Assembly: GCA_020631735.1 (NCBI GenBank)
Contig: CM036199.1
Span: 16,398,834-16,462,833, forward strand
Direction of reading: 5' to 3'
DNA length: 64,000 nucleotides
From: Saccharum officinarum
Lineage: Eukaryota > Streptophyta > Magnoliopsida > Poales > Poaceae
The notes below the pieces were generated by a model. The model was not told the origin of the DNA, did no database searches, and saw nothing but the letters and a program-made list of their open reading frames with translations. The position numbers and the translations under genes are program-made. Below are positions 32,501-42,300 of this stretch, in pieces. How positions within the stretch are numbered: position 1 is the stretch's first letter; each line of letters begins with the position of its first letter.

Positions 32501-33606
32501 CTTTGGATTGGATGGAATTAGTCAGAATTGATGCAAATTCTTACATAGTTCTAATGACAACAATGCTCTCTCTCTCTCTCTCTCTAAACTCATATTGAAC
32601 TATTTTTCCTCGATATTGCTGATTGAAGTTGTTACGTTCCCCTCTGTTTTGTTTTGTTATTCCTTAACCATTTGCATATGTGAATATGCAGATACCATGT
32701 CGGACAGCAAATAGAGGAAAGTTTCCGCTGAATGGTACTTACTTCCAGGAAAATGAGGTATATAATCTTTAATAATCAAAGCAAATACCATACCAGATTG
32801 GTTGAACACTAGTCCATAAAAAATATACCCTTTTGTAGGTTTTTGCAGATTACTCATCTAGCCGAAACCCAATAACTATACCTAGGGAATGTATCGGGAT
32901 GCTGAAGAGAAGCATTGTATACTTTGGTGCATCTATACACTCAATCACAAAAGGTATTATATAAGTGAAATATAAACATGAAAGACAGCCATGAAATGAT
33001 TGTTGATGAGTCATTTAACTTAAATTCTTATCAACCTCAGGTCAAACAAGGGAAGATATCCAGGAATGCTTCAAGGAAGGTATCAAGTGGCTCTGAACGT
33101 TTCTTGGTTTTCTTTTCTTTTGGCTGAGTCATTGGTCTTCATCTTAAGGCTCTCAGCTCATAGATCATAGGTTCAAATCCCAGAATCATAGACGGAAAAT
33201 CCAACATGTAATCCATCTAACAACCTGTGCAAGATAAATGAGCTTTGCGACAGAAATGGCATGCTATGAAAGCATAGTGTTGCAGATCAATTACCCGGCC
33301 CACGGGTTTGTTTGACACAGACCTGACATGCTATTCCTTTCCTGGTCTAATCTTTTTTTTTTTCTTTTTGGGGGGATCTTTTCTGGTCTAATCTTACAGG
33401 GCAGAACCGCTTGGTGGTTTTTTGCAGGATATGTCTGTGTACGAGCGTTTCATCGGAGGACCAGAATACCACTGCGCCTATGTGCCACACTGCATGCTAC
33501 CAACACCATAAAGAAACCAGCTGGTGAGAAGCCTGTAAAGCAGGGCAGGACATCGCCGGAGGGGAAGAGGAAGAAGAACGAGACGAAAGCATCTTCCACT
33601 AAGTAG
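17579..33606 (+). CDS. DML3: DEMETER-like 5-methylcytosine DNA glycosylase, DML3 type (17 exons)
   Basis: Exons: 17579-17627, 18755-19786, 20513-20603, 20718-21219, 29417-29499, 29867-29951, 30021-30109, 30214-30282, 30371-30407, 30490-30572, 31341-31778, 31866-31902, 32006-32095, 32692-32757, 32839-32953, 33041-33079, 33428-33606. All junctions are GT-AG and the total is 3084 nt, giving 1027 residues. The enzyme excises 5-methylcytosine and nicks the DNA, so it acts as a nuclear demethylase. A basic nuclear signal (RKRRKRGKKRK) lies near 245-256. The glycosylase core starts around 365 (QWGGSLIDSAVGTFLTQN). The helix-hairpin-helix GFGVKS carries catalytic Lys598, and PVDVNV carries Asp616. 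The Fe-S ligands are Cys682, Cys689, Cys692 and Cys698 (C-x6-C-x2-C-x5-C). The C-terminal domain (about 850-1000) has IPCRTANRGKFPLNGTYF and the RRM-like end. The long N-terminus of DME/ROS1 is absent, as in DML3 proteins. From memory, rice HSFA5 and DML3a are also near neighbours on chromosome 2. Exon edges are my own prediction. Confidence 0.92.
17884..17962. repeat. MITE fragment in DML intron 1
   Basis: It carries CGTTCGCTTGGCTGAAAAG, TTAGCTGATTTATGATGAGG and GAGAAACACGGTTCG, which are diverged matches to the GTTCGGCTG family. No duplication was found. Confidence 0.45.
18158..18284. mobile_element. MITE with TTA duplication in DML intron 1
   Basis: This 127-bp element starts GGCCTGTTCGGCTG and ends GATGAACAGAGCC. 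TTA flanks both ends (18155-18157 and 18285-18287), the pattern of Tourist-like (PIF/Harbinger) MITEs. The interior has GACTGATTTGATGTGAGAG. Confidence 0.75.
18293..18460 (+). repeat. Four-copy tandem repeat of about 49 bp in DML intron 1
   Basis: GTTTAGTCCGTC-type units start at 18293, 18342, 18391 and 18428. Each is followed by TAGGGACTGTTAGTA and ATCGACC-like segments. The first three are spaced 49 bp apart and the last spacing is 37 bp. It directly follows the MITE at 18158-18284. Confidence 0.75.
18525..18670. mobile_element. MITE of the GTTCGGCTG family in DML intron 1
   Basis: This 146-bp element starts CGCTTTGTTCGGCTGG and ends CCAGCCGAACAAGCTG. ACG is duplicated at 18522-18524 and 18671-18673. 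Two GTGAGAGAAAAA blocks lie inside. It ends 84 bp before exon 2 of the DNA glycosylase gene. Confidence 0.78.
21613..21727 (-). repeat. 3' LTR of the copia element (115 bp)
   Basis: It has TGTTGG...CCAACA borders. The purine tract lies next to it on the internal side, so it is the downstream LTR in element orientation. Confidence 0.93.
21808..27042 (-). pseudogene. Copia Gag-Pol polyprotein, broken by two stops and two frame changes
   Basis: Translation probably starts at the ATG at 27042. The Gag N-terminus is long, Pro/Ala/Gly-rich and internally repeated (26730-26900). Conserved Gag helices follow (WILGTISLELHDLV, FCRRMKGMADSLG). Then come the protease motif ADSGATYH (about 25130), the pre-integrase HRRLGHPG (about 24715), the integrase core with CDNGREF, SSQNGKTERM and the GYRCFDL end, RT with DVKNAFLHG and YVDDIVL (about 22740), and RNase H with YTDADWAG and ADIFTKGLP. 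TAG stops interrupt the frame at 26200-26202 and 24724-24726. The frame changes near 23640 in a C/G run and returns near 23085 at the start of the RT. No CCHC zinc knuckle is visible. It cannot make an intact polyprotein as assembled. Confidence 0.92.
27122..27236 (-). repeat. 5' LTR of the copia element (115 bp)
   Basis: It is identical to the other LTR except for one transition. The primer-binding site lies directly next to it. 115 bp is short for an autonomous-sized element. Confidence 0.93.
27730..29288 (-). mobile_element. Non-autonomous LTR retroelement in DML intron 4
   Basis: LTRs are at 27730-28106 and 29001-29288. Both start TGTTATG...GCTGTTGGGATCGAG and end TCTAACA. Their lengths differ through indels. 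The 5-bp duplication ACAAG flanks the element (27725-27729 and 29289-29293). On the minus strand a primer-binding site TGGTATCGGAG (28987-28997) lies three bases inside the right LTR. The 0.9-kb interior has no pol domains, so mobility would need another element's enzymes. It is antisense to the DNA glycosylase gene. Confidence 0.88.
28297..28842 (-). CDS. ORF of the non-autonomous LTR element, IQ-like motif
   Basis: This open frame of about 181 codons fills most of the element interior and ends near the left LTR. It has a Pro/Gly/Leu-rich N-terminus, a QPTLQQIEQALD stretch and VRLQAAARGLLAHRRLQEM, which resembles a calmodulin-binding IQ motif. A basic C-terminus follows. I do not recognise it as Gag, although it sits where Gag would be. 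Related IQ-like frames occur in grass retroelements to my recollection. The start codon is uncertain because an overlapping frame begins at 28954. A functional protein is possible but unproven. Confidence 0.45.
   Translation of the reverse strand: MLSQSGVASLPPVFPYGMPGYGTTLLPGMPLLPFQDMQPTVQPTLQQIEQALDITTEPAGKMLTCKVSAAVRLQAAARGLLAHRRLQEMRQPMHEATLAMVDLSSVKRDLAPWDGHQQPRQPAAVFRREHGVFLARNDLQLCGSGGRGVAPLLVTGGDALPSATAFRRRPPRGRLRWSLRN
32119..32206 (-). repeat. 44-bp tandem duplication in DML intron 13, SINE-like
   Basis: CTAACCAATCCTGAAATTCG...GAACCCAGGA occurs twice, at 32119-32162 and 32163-32206. On the minus strand each copy contains GGGTTCAACTCCC, which matches a pol III box B, followed by GGAGCGAATTTCAGG as in grass SINEs. 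Only the region after box B is duplicated. Confidence 0.5.
33121..33190 (+). repeat. tRNA-related (SINE-like) sequence in DML intron 16
   Basis: TGGCTGAGTCATTGG (33121-33135) resembles box A and GGTTCAAATCC (33170-33180) matches box B. The spacing is about right for a tRNA-derived promoter. No acceptor stem can be formed, so it is not a tRNA gene. Confidence 0.35.
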
Positions 33607-33781
33607 GAGCTGATGGCTGCTTGACGTAGCTGTGTACAAATTGTAGCTAGGAATTAATGGTCCGCAAAAAAGAACTGTAGCTGTAGCTGTAGCTGGGAAT
33701 AATGCTGAACTAGTTCTGTAACACCCCCTGGTTAGGACTTAGAAGGATAATGTCAGTTGTGTGCGCCCGAGATTGGGAGCG

Positions 33782-33787
33782 AATAAA
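33782..33787 (+). terminator. Probable polyadenylation signal of the DNA glycosylase gene
   Basis: AATAAA lies 176 bases after the stop codon, a usual distance for a plant 3' UTR. T-rich sequence follows. Confidence 0.5.
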
Positions 33788-34108
33788 TGGTGATCTCTCG
33801 TGTGGCGGCTATTTTATTTCTGCCTGTCTTGTGCTTTATTTTTATTCATCTTAGACTGTTTACCTTAGTTCCTGTTACATTATTCGCAACTGGAACCTGC
33901 ATAGGGTCAGAAAGAAGTGTGTTCAGGCCAATCTTTTGAGTATTGTCTGAAAAAAGTGTATTCACTGCCTGGTTTGTGAAGAAGTGTGAGAGGTAGAGAA
34001 ACATAATACGCTGAATAACGAGGCGCACATGTTTGCGTATGAGCGAACATCATCGCAATAAAAACAATAGAATTTTATATTAAAACAAAGGTCCCACAAC
34101 CTTGCTTG

Positions 34109-34240
34109 TTACTTGGTTAGGCTACAGGCAGTGAAAAAGAGGGAGGGTTACTTGGTTAGGCTGCAGGCAGTGAAAGAGGGAGGGAGACTAATTTTAGTCT
34201 AGGCAGTGAAAGAGGGAGGGAGACTGTAATTTTAGTCTTC
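34109..34240 (+). repeat. Short tandem duplications
   Basis: The blocks TTACTTGGTTAGGCT...CAGGCAGTGAAA and AGGCAGTGAAAGAGGGAGGG...TTTTAGTCT are repeated in tandem with units of about 39 bp. There is no coding meaning. Confidence 0.7.
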
Positions 34241-34244
34241 TCGT

Positions 34245-35115
34245 ACTAATTTACGGTATTGTAGACACTACCAAACTCACACCGGCTGGTTATTACCTCA
34301 AGTCAAGATACAAATATCGGAAAGATCAAGCCTGTAATTCTAGTCTTCTGGTACTAATGTACTATTAGCACTAACAACTGAATGACGACTTGCTACTTGC
34401 TAGACAAAGAACGTGTAGAATTTTCTGTTAATCGACATCTTCTACACCAGAAAATGACTTAGCTAGCCTGTTGGAAATAGATATCGTGGAATTTTCAGTT
34501 AACTAACATCTAGATCTAGTAAAGGTAACTTGTTACGAAATGTTTGGTTAATCATACATGCTAATTTAGGATAATTAATACATAATATTATTTTTCATAA
34601 ATAATGGCATTAGGTCTACAATTTAGATGAGGATATAGGGCGTTTACTATCGGCTATTTTTCAGTGGCAGATATGTTAAATTTAAGGTTTAATTCTCAAA
34701 ATGGCAAATGTGAGTAATATTTTCTGAAAATGGATTAGTATGAAGACTTTGAAAAAAGTCTCTATAGTTAGTAATATTAATGAGATAACAAAAGAGAGTA
34801 AGTACTAGTAATAAGATAATAAAAGAGAGTGAGCTAACCCAGTAAAACTCATGAGGAAGGAGAGACTCTGTGCACGCAAATGTCCCACAAGTAAAATTTA
34901 TATTTTCTAAATGACATTACCTTTACTTGTTACGTGTCATACTGCGCGCGGGTCATGGATGTCGAACAAGATTTTCGTGGAATTTTCAATTAACTAACTT
35001 CTACTTGTTAACCGAGGCAACCTCATTTCTACATCCATGTCCCATGAGGGTAGGAGAGCAGTGACGGGACCAGAATTTTTAAGTGATATAAACATAAATC
35101 AGCATGAACTTATCA
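34245..35115. other. AT-rich intergenic stretch, no gene seen
   Basis: Several loosely similar 'GTGGAATTTTCAGTTAACTAAC' and 'AGAATTTTCTGTTAATCGAC' segments recur (about 34415, 34478 and 34975), so diverged repeats are present. No gene or complete element was recognised. Confidence 0.35.
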
Positions 35116-35118
35116 GAC

Positions 35119-35205
35119 CGGTTTATCAGCCATAGTACAATATTTTTCTTTCACAACAAATCAGCATCAGCCGGCTTTGCATAAACCATCAGCCGAACAG
35201 CTTCA
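35119..35205. repeat. MITE fragment of the GTTCGGCTG family
   Basis: It carries GGTTTATCAGCCATAG, TTTTTCTTTCACAACAAATC and ATCAGCCGAACAGC, a reverse-oriented diverged copy. No target duplication was defined. Confidence 0.5.
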
Positions 35206-35499
35206 AAATTTTTGAGTTCCACCTTGCCTGGGATATATTTGGCTGGCAGTTTAGAGAAGAGTTATAATTCATGCTTATTGGTCTGTTCTTCATTTTTCAA
35301 AGCTCTATTAGAATCTACATGAAAACACTTGGGTGTTGCATGGTCATGCAGCCGCGCGTGGTCTTGCAATATGTTGGGTGCTAGCACTACTCGCCGATGT
35401 ACCGCTCCATTGCTTAAATATCGGTTGTTGTTATACTCTTAACCGTCTCTTGCGCACTACACCGACTGCAGCCCTAATCTAGGGTTTGAATTTAGACAA

Positions 35500-36130
35500 G
35501 GAATTAAGTATATGGGGGCTAAACATGGCGATCGGTTCCAAGAATTGAGACAGAGATAATCGGCGTCGCTGCCGGGGCTACGGTACAGGGTGCGCGTGTG
35601 GCTTGTGGCATTCCAGGACCACACCCCGCCCCTCCTGCCGCCTCCTCCGGAGGATGATGAAGACGATGATGGCAGTGGCGGCGAGGATGGTGACAATGGC
35701 CCGGGAGACGTCTGCGACGGCGATCGGGAGGAGGGCTGGCCAACTCCGCAGCGGGAGGGCGACGGCTCGCCGGACAACAACTGCAATAACTTCCACCCCA
35801 CGTCGGGATGGGGGTACCGCCATTCGCTTGTGGCGTCCTCGGTTGCTTCCTCGGCGGGAGAGCTCGGCCCCGCCGAGCGTTGGGGGCTGCGAGGCAGTCA
35901 CCACGTTCCGTGCTGGTGGGCGAGCTGTCCTACCCGTTCCCGGCCGTAGACGCGTGCAGGGCACAGGACGCCTGGGCACTTGAGCGCTGGCCTTCAGAGT
36001 GCGCACCCAGGACTCCCCTGCCGCTTGGACGCTCTCCGGTGCGGCCGAGTCTTGTCGGTCTGGCCTCCCCTGACTCGGGGATCTCCCGGGCTATGCCCAC
36101 GACGGTTGTGGGCTTCGTGGGCCACTTCAT
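35500..36130 (+). pseudogene. GC-rich gene-like fragment, possibly from a DUF4283-type retroelement protein
   Basis: The + frame from about 35574 reads RYRVRVWLVAFQDHTPP followed by a Pro- and Asp-rich stretch (PEDDEDDDGSGGEDGDNG), which reminds me of the linker after the DUF4283 domain in plant retroelement proteins. The flanks are out of frame or unrecognisable. Several overlapping frames are open only because the stretch is GC-rich. The assignment is weak. Confidence 0.25.
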
Positions 36131-36160
36131 TGACATTGCCCCAATCCTGCTTCACACTGG

Positions 36161-37328
36161 TGAAAGTCTATGTTTGGTGTTAGTAATTAGTGACAATGCC
36201 TAAGTACTAATCCTATGTCTAAGTTGTATGTAGCATATGAGGATTAGTACATTCCAAGCTTGGTGGCAAGATGGACATGGTGATCATGATGGCCACACTT
36301 GGATTTGGCCATAACCCTAGTGATCAAGACAAAGGTATATGCTTAAGGGTTGTGTTTTAGTAACTAAGACACCTAGTAGGTGTGGTTACATTATAGGATA
36401 GATAGCCGTACTATAAAGAGGGGAATGACGCGGCTATTGGACTCCTAAGTGCCTCTAGATGTGTATTTTATAATCATATGTATTTGGATAGAATTAATAA
36501 CGCCTCGAAAAATGATTGTGAAAATGATAAACACACTCGCACATGATGTGATCACTTGGTGGTGTTAGCACTTTTGCGATGACGTTGGAGTTTGAGCGGT
36601 AGAGAGGGTTTGGGTCCCTCTCTCCCTCCCGCCGAACTTGCGAGGCAGGATTCAGACGTTTTCGAGGAGTTGAAACGACTTTTTTCCACTACACCGGAAG
36701 TCAGAAAAGAAACGGAGGCGAACGGAGGTTACAGAAGTGACCGGACGATGGACCGGACACGGTCTCTGTTTGACCAGACGTGTCCGGTCTGTGTTCAGCG
36801 TCTGCGCGTGTCTCAGTTTGTTGATCGGACGCGGTGGCGCGTCCGGTCATGACCGACCGAACGCGTCCGGTCGTTGAGGGAGTTTATTGGACTCCAACCG
36901 GACGCTGGTACTGTGGCGTCCGGTCAGTTCTGCAGCGCGTCCGGTCGCTGTTTCGTTGTGTGTTGCTCAGGCTTGACCAGCGCGTCCAGTCCGTTACGGG
37001 ACCAGCGCGTCCGGTCATACTTCGCGCATCCGGTCCGCGCGACGAGCGCGTCCGTCAGTGCTTCGCGGAGTAGGCGCTGTGATCGGCGCGTCCGGTCAAC
37101 GCGACTTCGGCTGTTTCAAGTGCCTAACGGCTATATTCGAAGGGGTACGTCTATAAATACTCGTTGGCCGGCTCAAGGCTTCATCTCTTGGACATTTGAC
37201 ATACTTTGTGAGCACTTTGAGCTAAGCAACTTCCCTCCCACTCATCTCTCTTACTTCTTTATATATTCGAAGTGAGATTAAGTGATCCAAGTGCATTTGC
37301 ATTGTGAGTTGCATCTAGTTGGCACTTG
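36161..37328 (-). repeat. LTR copy truncated by the assembly gap (same family as 49502-51438)
   Basis: The end TGAAAGTCTATGTTTGGTGT is the reverse complement of the end of the solo LTR at 51438, and similarity continues block by block to position 37328, which corresponds to about 50246 in that copy. The last 740 bp or so of the LTR should follow but the N gap starts here. It contains a dense array of CGCGTCCGGTC motifs (36740-37100). The copies lie in opposite orientations. Confidence 0.85.
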
Positions 37329-37428
37329 NNNNNNNNNNNNNNNNNNNNNNNNNNNNNNNNNNNNNNNNNNNNNNNNNNNNNNNNNNNNNNNNNNNNNNNN
37401 NNNNNNNNNNNNNNNNNNNNNNNNNNNN
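37329..37428. other. Assembly gap of 100 N
   Basis: A run of exactly 100 N usually marks a gap of unknown length. Both flanking elements are cut here: the left LTR lacks about 0.74 kb, and the right gypsy element lacks the start of its antisense ORF and its left LTR. Confidence 0.98.
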
Positions 37429-39319
37429 GCGGAAGAATTCCCATATCACTTATGAATTCTACAATCCATCGCAGTGTCTCGCCAATTAGCCTTTGGGCAA
37501 CTGCCAATCAAACTGTGCTTTGCCGATGTGATTAAGCCCAGAGAAATTATTACAGCTGGAACTGAAATAGGAGTAGAGTAGTAAGACTTGCTCCTGATGC
37601 TGATATTTCAAAAGTTGTGATCTCTCCGCCTGGTCACCAGCAGCGTCTTTCATCACAGAGTCATATAAAGCAATGGTGGCAAGAGTGGAAAGAAACAGTT
37701 GTTTTCAACATCCGTTCATACATATCGGCACATGATCGATCCCGACTACGTTGTTCCTGACGATGCAGTAAGTTCCTTTTAACTTTCGTCTCTCTCCTTC
37801 CCTTTATATGTATATTGGTAACTAATCTTCCCTAAAATAGGCCGATAATCTAGTTTCATCAATAAGCAAAAGTGGAAGACCCTTCAACCTCCACCCTATT
37901 TCTCCAGTCTCAATAATTGGCTATAACGCCCCTACCTTAGAGGCCTTAACCTTCTAGAGGACTCGTGCCAAAACTATCACCTCCAGACCAAGACTAGCAA
38001 CATCCAAGGCCACTCCAATGGCTGCTGCTTCAAGCCTAATCAAGGTTTTTAAGGTAATAACCTTGCTTACTTTGTTTTTCTATCGATGCACACTATATTA
38101 ACATATAACTATCAGGATGTGAGAGCTGCAGCTGGATCGTCATCAGCAACTCTTCCAATATCAAGTACCACGACCTCTACTCCTCCTTCAGAGGTATTCT
38201 CTTATTTTTATATTTTTTCTGTTAAATATCCAATCTTATACTTGTTTTTGCAGCAACAAACGAGCACATCGGCAAGCACACCAAGCATGCAAGCTCCCCA
38301 ATCATCACATGTCAATGCCCCCCAGCCAATTGTCGCTGAGGTCCAAACAAAGCGCAAAGCTCTAACCGATGCTGAAGCTCAACAAAAGCGACAGAAATCT
38401 ACACCAGCCCCTTCATCCGTTCTAACACCTCAAGGGCCGACTACTGATGAGGTTGTAGAAGACATTCCATCAGCATCCTCTGTCGATCCTTCGCATGATC
38501 TTTTTCAAGCCGCTCCTTCAAGCCAAGCTCAAGAAATTGCCCTGAAGCAGGTAAACCGATTAACTGTTTGGTTTATAATATCCCCAGACACCACAAATAG
38601 GATTCCTAACTCTCTTTATTTCACAGGAACAAGATTCTCTCGATAGCTTGTTTTCTTTTGCTATCGACGTCTCCGATGATGACGGAGAAGAGGCGAGTTC
38701 TTCCCTGGCATTGGGAACAATATCGGCAGATACCTATGGCAAACTAGAAGTTCTCCTGAATCTGCTGCAACAAGATACTGCTCAACTGGTGATCGATTCA
38801 GACCCTGCAAGGACCATCTTCAAAACAATCCGTGGCCAAGTCCCTGCCGATGTTGAAGAAATCATCTTCCCAGCAGTCCATCTGGAGAGCAGACAACTTC
38901 AATATCAAAAGGCTGTTCATCGTATTGCCGACAGAGCAGCTCAGGCTCAACTTAAGGAAGAAATGCTGCAGCTGAAGCAAACTGCCGATGAGAAGCACAA
39001 AAGCATCAGCAACTTGCAAGCCTCCGATGCTGATCTTAAACAGAAAATCTTAGACCTATTAGCAAAAAGGGCAGCTCTGCTAGCTGAACTGGAAAAGGTT
39101 GAAACAGCCCTGACTCAAGCCAAGCAAGAAGAAGACCAGCTTCCCGATGCTATCAAGACCCTTCAGTAAGAACGAGACGTCCAAGCTCGCAAGGCCTTGG
39201 TTCTCAAGAAGAAACTCAAGCCTGTGGAAGGAAGTGCCGATGAAGATGCCAAGGAATTAAAAGAAACCGATGAAATTCGCCTACGTGCGATATCAGCTAT
39301 CCACGCTTTGTTAAATTAG
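37429..39319 (+). pseudogene. Antisense additional ORF of the Tat element (plant mobile domain C-terminus plus coiled coil)
   Basis: The 5' end is missing in the gap. The first segment reads QLAFGQLPIKLCFADVI and later QWWQEWKETVVF and IDPDYVVPDDA, which resembles the C-terminal part of the plant mobile (aminotransferase-like) domain. Short introns of about 60-80 bp, all phase 0, are suggested at about 37768-37840, 38056-38115, 38194-38254 and 38551-38627. A Ser/Thr/Pro/Gln-rich linker with KRKALTDAEAQQKRQK follows, then an acidic patch and a long heptad-rich coiled coil (38900-39160, LKEEMLQLKQTADEKHKSIS). Stops at about 37957 and 39166 break it. The frame ends at TAG 39317-39319, 67 bp from the convergent pol end. 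Function in these elements is unknown. Confidence 0.65.
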
Positions 39320-39386
39320 CGCATCAGCAATGATTGATACTTTGTTTTGACTCTAGCCGATAGGATTGTTATCGGCAATTACTCTT

Positions 39387-42300
39387 TTATACATCCATCC
39401 AGATACTAGGGTAATATTTCTTTAAATATTTTCCATTTAATGCTCTAGGAAATACAATTCCTTCAAGAGTTTCAAGAATATATGCATTACCAGGAACAGA
39501 TTGATTTATCCGATATGGACCTTCCCAATTAGGTGACCATTTGCCAAACTTAGAACTTTTAGTCCCAATCGGTAAAATCAACTTCCAAACCAATTCTCCA
39601 TCGACAAATTTCTTTACCTTCACCTTCTTGTCATACCATCTAGCTACTCTTTTCTTATTCTCCTCGATGCTAACTAAAGCCTTTAACCGATGACCTGCTA
39701 CATCTTCCAACTCATCCTTCATAAGGATATCATAATCATCAGCTGTCAATTGATCTTGAGAGCGTATTCGCCTAGAACCAATTTTAATCTCCCAAGGTAA
39801 GACTGCATCGTGTCCATACACCAACTGATAAGGTGTCACCTTGGTTGCACCATGACACGCCATCCGATATGAACACAAAGCTTCATTTAATACTGTATGC
39901 CACTTCTTAGGATACTCTTTAATCTTGCGCTTAATGAGCTTGATAATTCCTTTATTAGATGCTTCAGCCTGACCATTAGCCTGGGCATAATATGGTGAAG
40001 AATTCAAAACTTTAATCCCCATTCCTATAGCAAACTCATCAAATTCACCCGATGTAAACATAGTGCCCTGATCGGTAGTGATGGTTTGAGGGATGCCAAA
40101 TCGGTAAACAATATGCTCCTTCACAAAATCAATCATATTAGCCGATATCACCTTTTTTAAAGGAATTGCTTCAACCCACTTTGTGAAATAATCGATAGCA
40201 ACCAGAATAAACTTATGCCCTTTACTCGATGGTGGATAAATCTGACCGATGAGATCAATAGCCCAACCCCGGAACGGCCAAGGCTTAATTATAGGGTTCA
40301 TAGCCGATGCGGGTGCCCTTTGAATATTACCAAATTTCTGACATTCCTGACATCCTTTAAAATATTTAAAACAATCTTCAAGAATAGTCGGCCAATAATA
40401 TCCATTTCTTCTGATCATCCATTTCATCTTGAAGGCTGACTGATGAGCCCCACATACTCCTTCATGAATTTCACCCATCAGGCCTTTTGATTCCTCTATG
40501 CTAACACACCTGAGTAAAATTCCATCTATGGTACGGTAATACAATTCATCATTGAGGAGTACATACTTGGTAGCTTAGAACCTTATACGTCTTTCAACCT
40601 TTTTAGATGGATTCTTTAAATAATTAATAATTTCCTTCCTCCAGTCATCGGTATCAGCTGCTGATATTAATACTTCTTGAATAGGTTGATATCCTGAAGC
40701 ATGCTGAGCCAATCGGTTAGCCTCTTCATTATGCATCCGAGAAATATGTTCCAGATGAAAACTCCTGAACCCTTTTAATAATCTCAAATACTTTTCATGA
40801 TATGAAATTAGAATTTCACTTTGGCATTCATAAATCCCAGTCAATTGATTTATAACTAACATAGAATCACCAAAGATCTCAACAGCATCAGCATGTACTT
40901 CCTTGAGCAATTCTAACCCTTTTATCAGGGCTTGGTACTCAGCTTGATTGTTTGTCGATGTAGCAACAATCGGCAATGAGAACTCATACTTCTTCCCCTA
41001 AGGGAAAATTAATACGATACCAATGCCTGCCCCTTCACCACAAGTAGACCCATCAAAGAAAAGTGTCCACGGAGCAATTTCCAGAGAATCCACCGTGTTG
41101 CAATGTTGGGTAACGAAATCGGCCATAACCTATCCTTTAACTGCCTTAGCCGATTCATAACGTAGGTCAAATTCTGATAATGCTAAAATCCATTTACCAA
41201 TCCTACCATTCAGTATCGGCATTGACAGCATATACTTGACCACGTCATCTTTGCATATGACAGTACATTCAGCCGATAGTAAATAATGTCTCAGCTTAAT
41301 ACAAGAAAAGTATAAACATAGACATAATTTCTCAATGGCCGAATACCTGGTTTCAGCATCTATTAACCGTCTGGTCAAATAATAGATAACACGCTCCTTT
41401 CCTTCAAATTCTTGAATAAGAGCTGAACCGATAACAGTATCTTCAGTTGATAAATACAATCTAAAAGGTTTTCCATGTTGGGGTGGAACTAACAATGGAG
41501 GATTTGTTAAATAACTCTTAATTTCATCTAAGGCTAATTGTTGTTCATCCCCCCATTTAAATTCCTGATCAGCTTTCAATTTCAATAATGGACTAAAAGC
41601 CCTGATCTTACCCGATAAATTAGATATGAATCTTCTGATAAAATTAATCTTACCGATCAAGGATTGTAATTCAGTTTTATCGGCAGGAGCAACAATCTTG
41701 TTGATTGCCTCAATAGATTTTCTACTAATTTCAATACCCCGCTGATGCACCATAAAACCCAAGAATTGTCCTGCCGATACACCAAATGCACATTTATTAG
41801 GATTCATCTTTAATCCATGTTTTCTTGTGCACTCCAATATCTTCTGTAGATCGGTTAGATGCTTTGTGATGTCTCTAGACTTAATCACTATGTCATCAAT
41901 GTAGATTTCCACCAACGTGCCGATATATTCATGGAAAATAAAGTTCATAGCTCTTTGATAAGTAGTACCGGCATTTTTCAAACCAAATGTCATAACTATT
42001 CACTCAAATAATCCTACATGTCCTGGACATCTAAAAGCAGTCTTACAAATATCTTCTTTAGCCATGAATATTTGATTATAACCTACATTACCATCCATGA
42101 AACTGATAATCTGATGCCCTGCTGCAGCATTAATCAACAAATCAGCAATTGGCATTGGGTAACCATCCATCGGTGTAGCCTTATTGAGATTCCTGAAATC
42201 AATACAAACACGAAGTTTCCCATTTTTCTTGTATACAGGAACCACATTAGAAATCCACTCTGCATATCGACACTGCCGAATAAACTTTGCCTCAATTAAT

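Noticed and set aside
33121..33190. Candidate tRNA gene
   Set aside because: Box A and box B are present but no acceptor stem or anticodon arm can be formed.
34109..34240. Possible regulatory array downstream of the DNA glycosylase
   Set aside because: Simple recent tandem duplications with no known motif.
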